From assembly GCA_963693635.1 (NCBI GenBank), contig CAVOBC010000045.1, forward strand, positions 1 to 19,365: DNA of 19,365 nt, written 5' to 3'. Made by a program: the position numbers and the translations under genes. The DNA is from CAVOBC01 sp963693635. Lineage in GTDB: Bacteria > Pseudomonadota > Gammaproteobacteria > Pseudomonadales > Azotimanducaceae. The notes beneath the pieces are model-generated. The model saw only the letters and a list, made by a program, of their open reading frames with translations, searched no databases and was not told the DNA's origin. Positions 15,208-19,365 of the stretch are shown in pieces; position 1 is the first letter of the stretch, and each line of letters starts with the position of its first letter.

Positions 15208-16863
15208 ATGGCCAGTTCGATTCAAAGTCGGGATCGTATCCGCACCGGGATCATCACAACGCTGCTTGTGCTGAGTCTGATGATGATAGGGCTGCTGAGC
15301 CAGCAGACCTACAAAGCCATGGAGTCCCGGGAAGAACTCACTGCCGGCGTGTTGAAAGATTATGCCGCGCTCGCGGCTGATGAACTTGTGCGGCGTAACT
15401 CGGCGGTGTCGTTCTTTGGGTTCTACCCCCTGCTGGGGCGGGTCGCCCGGGTGCCACTTGACCAACCGTTGCCACGCCTGACGGACCTTCCGCACAGGCT
15501 GGAATTTCGCAATGAGGAGGAGCAAGAGCGGTTCTCACGAGCAACCAGACTGGGACGCAGCCTTTATCGCTACCACCCGGCAAGCCGGTATTTTGAGCAG
15601 ACCGGCGATCATATCCCGGCGCAGACCGAGCGACGTTTGCTGGCCGCACTCAACGGCGTAGCGCTAAGTGCAAATCGCACGGTTGGCACGTTTCATGTCC
15701 GCGAGGATGGCCAGGACTTCAATTTTCTGTACCTGCCTATTGCCGAACAGTTCTTCATCGGCCTGTGGGTGGATGACAAGGCGATGCTTGAGTGGCTGGA
15801 ATTCTTCGTCAATCGCGAGCCACTGTTGCCGCAGTCGCTGGTCGCGCGCGGCATCGGCGCGGATGCAGTCTTCATCAAGGTGTGGACCAAGGGCGGTGTG
15901 AAGATCTTTGAGCAGGGTGATCACAATCCCGACATGCGCCTTGTAACGCGGGAGTTTGATGAGCAAATTCCGGGTCTCTTCGGGGGACTGACAGTCGCCG
16001 CCGGCATCAACCCGCAGATCGCGACCGAACTCATCATCGGCGGCCTGCCCGGTGTGCATGTGCCCATTCTTGGCGGCAGCACTGGCGGCGTTCTCGGCAG
16101 CTTGTGGGCGTTCACGACGTTGATGATCGTCATGGCTATTGTGCTTCTGCGGCGCGAACGGGCCCTTGCGAGGATGCGTACAGACTTCGTATCTCGTGTT
16201 TCACACGAGTTGCGCACGCCGCTTGCACAGATCCTCATGTTTGCGCAGACACTGTTGCTCGATCGGGTGCGCACTGAAGAGGAACGCAAACGGTCACTCA
16301 CGGTCATCGACAAAGAGGCGCGTCGTCTGTCACATCTTGTCGAGAACATCCTCCAGTTTGCGCGGGGCGAACGCGGGTCTGCTGAAGTGTGCCTTGCACC
16401 GACGCCGCTGCCACCGCTCGTGCGCGAGGTGGCTGATCAGTTTCGGCCGATGATGAGGGGCGGCAACCTGCGCGTTGCCTCGACCGTCACCGATGATACG
16501 ACTGTTGATCTGGACCCCGGCGCGTTCCAGCAAATGCTGCTCAACCTGTTGGACAATGCCGTCAAATACAACCCGGCCGGGGACGTTGACGTGTCGGTCT
16601 CCGCCGAGGACGGCGAGCGGATCGCGCTGGCGGTTGAAGACAGGGGCCCGGGGGTCCCTTCATCCGAGCAAGATCGCATCTGGGAGCCTTACTACCGCAC
16701 AGGTGACGACACCAATGCGGCGGCGGGCGGAACCGGCATTGGTCTCGCCGTCGTCCGGGAACTGGCGCGACTGCACCGGGCAGTGGTCACCGTTGCCGAT
16801 CGGGACGGTGGCGGGGCGCGCTTTGTGATCGGATTTAAGTTATCAACGGATACAGCAGGATGA
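15208..16863 (+). CDS. Two-component sensor histidine kinase
   Basis: A 551-residue membrane kinase. ATG 15208 is preferred, with GGAGG (15192-15196) 11 bases upstream; TTG 15190 in the same frame would add six residues. Transmembrane segment 1 is IITTLLVLSLMMIGLLS (about 15-31) and segment 2 is LWAFTTLMIVMAIVLL (about 299-314). The roughly 260 residues between should be a periplasmic sensor that matches no domain I recognise. The cytoplasmic core is complete: H-box SHELRTPLAQ with phospho-acceptor His333, N-box LLNLLDNAVKYNP with Asn450, G1 EDRGPGVP, and G2 GGTGIGLAVV. No HAMP or PAS domain is evident; the helix RRERALARMRTDFVSRV runs straight from the membrane to the H-box. The stop overlaps the regulator start as ATGA, so translation is coupled and the two are partners. 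Confidence 0.95.
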   Translation: MASSIQSRDRIRTGIITTLLVLSLMMIGLLSQQTYKAMESREELTAGVLKDYAALAADELVRRNSAVSFFGFYPLLGRVARVPLDQPLPRLTDLPHRLEFRNEEEQERFSRATRLGRSLYRYHPASRYFEQTGDHIPAQTERRLLAALNGVALSANRTVGTFHVREDGQDFNFLYLPIAEQFFIGLWVDDKAMLEWLEFFVNREPLLPQSLVARGIGADAVFIKVWTKGGVKIFEQGDHNPDMRLVTREFDEQIPGLFGGLTVAAGINPQIATELIIGGLPGVHVPILGGSTGGVLGSLWAFTTLMIVMAIVLLRRERALARMRTDFVSRVSHELRTPLAQILMFAQTLLLDRVRTEEERKRSLTVIDKEARRLSHLVENILQFARGERGSAEVCLAPTPLPPLVREVADQFRPMMRGGNLRVASTVTDDTTVDLDPGAFQQMLLNLLDNAVKYNPAGDVDVSVSAEDGERIALAVEDRGPGVPSSEQDRIWEPYYRTGDDTNAAAGGTGIGLAVVRELARLHRAVVTVADRDGGGARFVIGFKLSTDTAG

Positions 16864-17567
16864 AGCGGGTATTGATCGTTGAGGACAATGAGGATCTGGC
16901 GTTTGGTCTTCAGAACAACCTCGAAATTGAAGGATACGAGGTCAGCGTCGCTGCAGACGGCGAGCAGGGCCTGTCGATGGCGCTTTCGGGTCGACCGGAT
17001 TTGATCATCCTGGATCTTACCCTCCCCAAAATCGACGGGTTGCGCGTGCTACGCGAGGTGCGAAATCGAAATCCGAATCTGCCGATCATGCTTTTGACCG
17101 CACGCAGTGAGGAGATTGACAAGGTCAGAGGCCTCAAGCTGGGCGCCGATGACTACGTTACAAAGCCCTTTGGAGTCATGGAACTGCTGGCCCGGGTCGA
17201 GGCGTTGTTGCGGCGTGTGCAAGGCAATGATGACGATGAACTGGTGACGATTGGCGATCTCTCTATCGACGGGCTCGCCCGGGTTGTGCGCCGTGGTGGC
17301 GAGATCGTGGAGCTGGCACCCCGAGAGCTTGAGTTGTTGATGGCGCTCGTCCGCCATCGTGGGCGCGTGGTTTCCCGGCAGCAGTTGTTGAACGAGGTTT
17401 GGGGACACGCGGGCGAAGTAGTGACACGTACGGTTGACACTCACGTCGCTGAGTTACGCCGAAAACTGGAGCCGGACCCCGGTCAGCCGCGCTACATTCT
17501 GACGGCACGCAAAGCGGGCTATCGATTCGCGGATGATGGCGCAGAGTACGGCAGTCAGGGTCGTTAG
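16860..17567 (+). CDS. OmpR/PhoB-family response regulator
   Basis: A 235-residue DNA-binding regulator. The start overlaps the kinase stop (ATGA at 16860-16863). The receiver domain (1-120) has the acidic pair Glu8/Asp9, phospho-acceptor Asp52 in ILDLTLP, the switch Thr80 in MLLTAR and Lys102 in VTKPFG, all in place. The winged-helix output domain (about 130-225) shows LAPRELELLMALVRHRGRVV, SRQQLLNEVWG, the recognition helix TRTVDTHVAELRRKLEPD and the wing ILTARKAGYRF. All features are those of an active phosphorylation-controlled activator or repressor that binds tandem direct repeats. The targets are not known; the large FecR-domain gene begins about 300 bases downstream on the same strand. 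A terminator follows 9 bases after the stop. Confidence 0.96.
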   Translation: MKRVLIVEDNEDLAFGLQNNLEIEGYEVSVAADGEQGLSMALSGRPDLIILDLTLPKIDGLRVLREVRNRNPNLPIMLLTARSEEIDKVRGLKLGADDYVTKPFGVMELLARVEALLRRVQGNDDDELVTIGDLSIDGLARVVRRGGEIVELAPRELELLMALVRHRGRVVSRQQLLNEVWGHAGEVVTRTVDTHVAELRRKLEPDPGQPRYILTARKAGYRFADDGAEYGSQGR

Positions 17568-17575
17568 CTTCGGCC

Positions 17576-17601
17576 CGGCCTTCTTTTGTGAGGCCGTTTT
17601 T
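17576..17601 (+). terminator. Probable rho-independent terminator after the response regulator
   Basis: CGGCCT (17576-17581) pairs with AGGCCG (17591-17596) around a 9-base loop and is followed by TTTTT. The stem is only six base pairs but all perfect. It separates the two-component operon from the FecR-domain gene. Confidence 0.65.
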
Positions 17602-17622
17602 GAGGTCAATCGTGAGGTCAAT
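17601..17622 (+). repeat. Tandem TGAGGTCAAT direct repeats in the spacer before the FecR gene
   Basis: TGAGGTCAAT at 17601-17610 and 17613-17622, spaced 12 bases start to start, with a related AGGTCAAT at 17852-17859 close to the presumed start of the FecR gene. Regulators of the OmpR type bind direct repeats, so these are candidate operator half-sites, though the spacing is slightly longer than one helical turn. Otherwise I see no promoter or gene in 17602-17872. Confidence 0.35.
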
Positions 17623-17872
17623 TGTGACTTCGTCGTGAGAACGTCTTGACGTTTCGGCGCTCTTTGCGCGGAGGACTGTAGGTCCGAAGAAGGTCCGCTG
17701 TCGATCAGGCCTCGGTCGTGGGCCTATCCAGGGTGTTCGAGGCAGCGCATCCCGGTCGAAAACGTTTGCCGTAGCAGCGCTACCTTCCGTCATTCTGGAC
17801 CGTTCCCCACATTCCGGGTTCTGGCACTTTGTGCTACGTTAGCGGCTTCTCAGGTCAATCAGGTCGAGCCCC

Positions 17873-19365
17873 TTGAGAACGCTATTCGACCCAGAGAACG
17901 GAACCCGGGAAGGCCGTTCAAGTCCCCCGGATCAAGCCGAGACACGGGGCAGCGATGCAGTGGTCAGACCACCCGCTGTCGAAGTTCCAGACGCGTCATT
18001 TCTACTGCTGGGTGAATACACCCGGGAAGGTCTTGACCTTGTTATCACCAACGAGGCAGGCGTTCGATTTGTTGTCGAAGGCTACTTTGCATTCGAGCCA
18101 CCACCGAATCTGATCCTGGCTAATGGGGCGGGGCTTTCGCCCGACATGGTCGAGGCCTTGCTCGATCAGCCCTTTGATGGCGTGCTGTTCGCCGGGCCCG
18201 AGGCGTCAGCCGAGCAGGCGCTCGTGAAGATCGGAACCGTTAGCCTTGCGTTTGGCACGGTGACGGCGGTGGATGTGAACGGCAACTCTCGTGTGCTCGC
18301 GCGCAACGATGACGTTTACAAAGGTGACGACATCCGCACCGGCGATCGCTCGTTCGTCAAGGCGCGGATGCTGGACGGAACGCGGTTCAACCTGGGCCGG
18401 AATGCCCGGGCAACCCTCACGGACTACGAATTCGACGAAGCGGCGGGCAGGGGCAACTTTGAGGTGCAGGTTCTGGTTGGTGGCTTTCACTACAAGAGCG
18501 GCACCATCGGCACGATGTTTGCTGGCACGACGCGGTCGCATTCGACGATACGCACGCCGTCAGCGATCGTCGGCATTCGCGGTAGCGAACTCGACGGCAC
18601 CGTGGACGGCAACGGCCAGACGATTGTGGTTCACGCCGCTGGTTTTCTGGTAATTACCGACATCAACGGCAACAACCCGATCATCATGTCCGTTACGGGC
18701 GACACGTCGTTCACGATCCTGAACGGGGCACCGACACTGGTTCCAACCCTGACGCCCGTGCAACAAGCGGCCCTGACCACAGCATTGCCGCCCCCTGATA
18801 CGGGTGATGACGGCACGGGTGATGACGGCGATGAGGCCGGCGATGGCGACGACCCCGATGGGGACGATCCCCAGCAGCAGGATGCCGGTGCCGACTCAGA
18901 AGATGGCGAGGACGAAGGCGACGCAGAGGACGACGGTGGTTCCCAGGCTGACGGCGAAGAAGTCGATGAAGGTGACGAAAGCGATGAAGGTGACGAAGTC
19001 GATGAAGGTGACGAAGGCGATGGTCAGGCAGTCGATGGCGATCAGGGCGACGGTCAACCGGGTGACGGCCAGCAAGGCGATGGCCAGCAAGGTGACGGCC
19101 AGCAGGGTGACGGCCAGCAGGGTGACGGCCAGCAAGGTGACGGCCAGCAGGGTGACGGCCAGCAGGGTGACGGCCAGCAGGGTGACGGCCAGCAGGGTGA
19201 CGGCCAGCAAGGTGACGGTCAACAGGGAGACGGTCAACAGGGAGACGGTCAGGAGGGTCAGGGTCAAACTGACCCGCTAGGCGACTCGGGTACAACGTCG
19301 GGTACGACACAAGACGGGTCGACCGGGGCAGGAACCGGCGGCACGAATCAAGGGCAGGGATCGGG
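17873..19365 (+). CDS. FecR-domain large surface protein with acidic tandem repeats (3' truncated by window edge)
   Basis: The frame is open from a TAG at 17840-17842 to the window edge, with 497 residues visible. TTG 17873 is the first start (LRTLFDPENG); no in-frame ATG precedes the conserved part and the ribosome site is poor, so the start is uncertain (GTG 17960 is an alternative). There is no signal peptide. Residues about 45-125 contain FLLLGEYTREGLDLVI and the FEPPPNLILANG segment, typical of the N-termini of giant LapA/RTX-type adhesins. Residues about 127-240 form a FecR-like domain (FGTVTAVDVNGNSRVLAR, GDDIRTGDRSFVKARMLDG, then STIRTPSAIVGIRGSEL). From about residue 308 it is extremely Asp/Gly/Glu/Gln-rich with tandem repeats. 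By family it is likely a type I-secreted, calcium-binding surface protein with its secretion signal beyond the window. That last point is inference. Confidence 0.8.
   Translation, partial: MRTLFDPENGTREGRSSPPDQAETRGSDAVVRPPAVEVPDASFLLLGEYTREGLDLVITNEAGVRFVVEGYFAFEPPPNLILANGAGLSPDMVEALLDQPFDGVLFAGPEASAEQALVKIGTVSLAFGTVTAVDVNGNSRVLARNDDVYKGDDIRTGDRSFVKARMLDGTRFNLGRNARATLTDYEFDEAAGRGNFEVQVLVGGFHYKSGTIGTMFAGTTRSHSTIRTPSAIVGIRGSELDGTVDGNGQTIVVHAAGFLVITDINGNNPIIMSVTGDTSFTILNGAPTLVPTLTPVQQAALTTALPPPDTGDDGTGDDGDEAGDGDDPDGDDPQQQDAGADSEDGEDEGDAEDDGGSQADGEEVDEGDESDEGDEVDEGDEGDGQAVDGDQGDGQPGDGQQGDGQQGDGQQGDGQQGDGQQGDGQQGDGQQGDGQQGDGQQGDGQQGDGQQGDGQQGDGQEGQGQTDPLGDSGTTSGTTQDGSTGAGTGGTNQGQGS
18962..19015 (+). 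repeat. Three 18-base tandem repeats encoding (V/S)DEGDE
   Basis: Three units of GTCGATGAAGGTGACGAA (the middle one starting AGC) at 18962-18979, 18980-18997 and 18998-19015. They lie in frame in the FecR protein and encode a highly acidic six-residue unit that looks like a calcium- or cation-binding or spacer segment. Confidence 0.9.
19046..19255 (+). repeat. Fourteen 15-base tandem repeats encoding GDGQQ
   Basis: Fourteen consecutive units of about GGTGACGGCCAGCAG fill 19046-19255 in frame, encoding GDGQQ (GDGQP in the first unit, GDGQE in the last). Units 4-11 differ only at the final A/G of the unit, so the array is nearly pure at DNA level and should change length by slippage or recombination without shifting the frame. 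The outer units are more diverged, as in arrays that grow from the middle. Confidence 0.95.

Noticed and set aside
17822..17839. TGGCACTTTGTGCTA as a sigma-54 promoter for the FecR gene
   Set aside because: The GG to GC spacing is 8 rather than the required 10 bases.
18711..19310. Long minus-strand frames with regular His/Arg/Gly or Leu/Thr/Val repeats
   Set aside because: They are the antisense reading of the GDGQQ tandem repeat; the plus frame has the conserved FecR domain and the natural composition.

Overview
The window looks like chromosomal DNA of a GC-rich (about 60%) Gram-negative bacterium, most likely a gammaproteobacterium. The evidence is a PilY1-type pilus tip protein, a SlyD-type FKBP, a PEP-CTERM protein (which implies an exosortase system elsewhere in the genome), signal peptides suited to a periplasm, and an OmpR-type two-component pair. 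No rRNA, tRNA, CRISPR array, complete insertion sequence or phage gene was seen. Family calls rest on motifs read by eye; no database search was made.

Layout. (1) 1-3739: the 3' part of a pilY1-like gene, cut by the left edge, and a small exported protein 35 bases downstream. (2) 3900-7163: a large exported protein joining a di-heme peroxidase (MauG/CcpA type) to FG-GAP/VCBS repeats and a C-terminal ASPIC/UnbV domain. (3) 7243-8629: a PPOX-type flavin protein (minus strand) divergent from an alpha/beta hydrolase. (4) 8809-12631: a SlyD-like isomerase, two unrelated-looking phytanoyl-CoA dioxygenase (PhyH) family enzymes, and between them a PEP-CTERM protein followed by a 563-base spacer with two terminators and an orphan sorting-signal-like tail. 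(5) 12640-14677, minus strand: a decayed C-terminal piece of an enoyl-CoA hydratase-like gene, an exported protein of unknown function, and an intact enoyl-CoA hydratase/isomerase family gene. (6) 14678-15207: a spacer carrying a structured MITE-like repeat and a second partial copy of its right end. (7) 15208-17567: a histidine kinase and response regulator overlapping by ATGA. (8) 17873 to the right edge: the N-terminal part of a FecR-domain surface protein that passes into highly acidic tandem repeats; it is open at the window edge and has a probable TTG start.

How the genes fit together. Cell-surface and exported functions dominate: pilus tip, peroxidase/beta-propeller fusion, PEP-CTERM protein and giant FecR-type protein. 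The rest are small-molecule enzymes (two Fe(II)/2-oxoglutarate oxygenases, crotonase, hydrolase, flavin protein) with no obvious single pathway. The kinase/regulator pair may control the adjacent FecR protein, but this is inferred from position only. The most unusual items are the peroxidase-VCBS-ASPIC fusion, the FecR protein with a near-identical 15-base repeat array, the MITE-like element, and two gene remnants (PEP-CTERM-like tail and crotonase tail).
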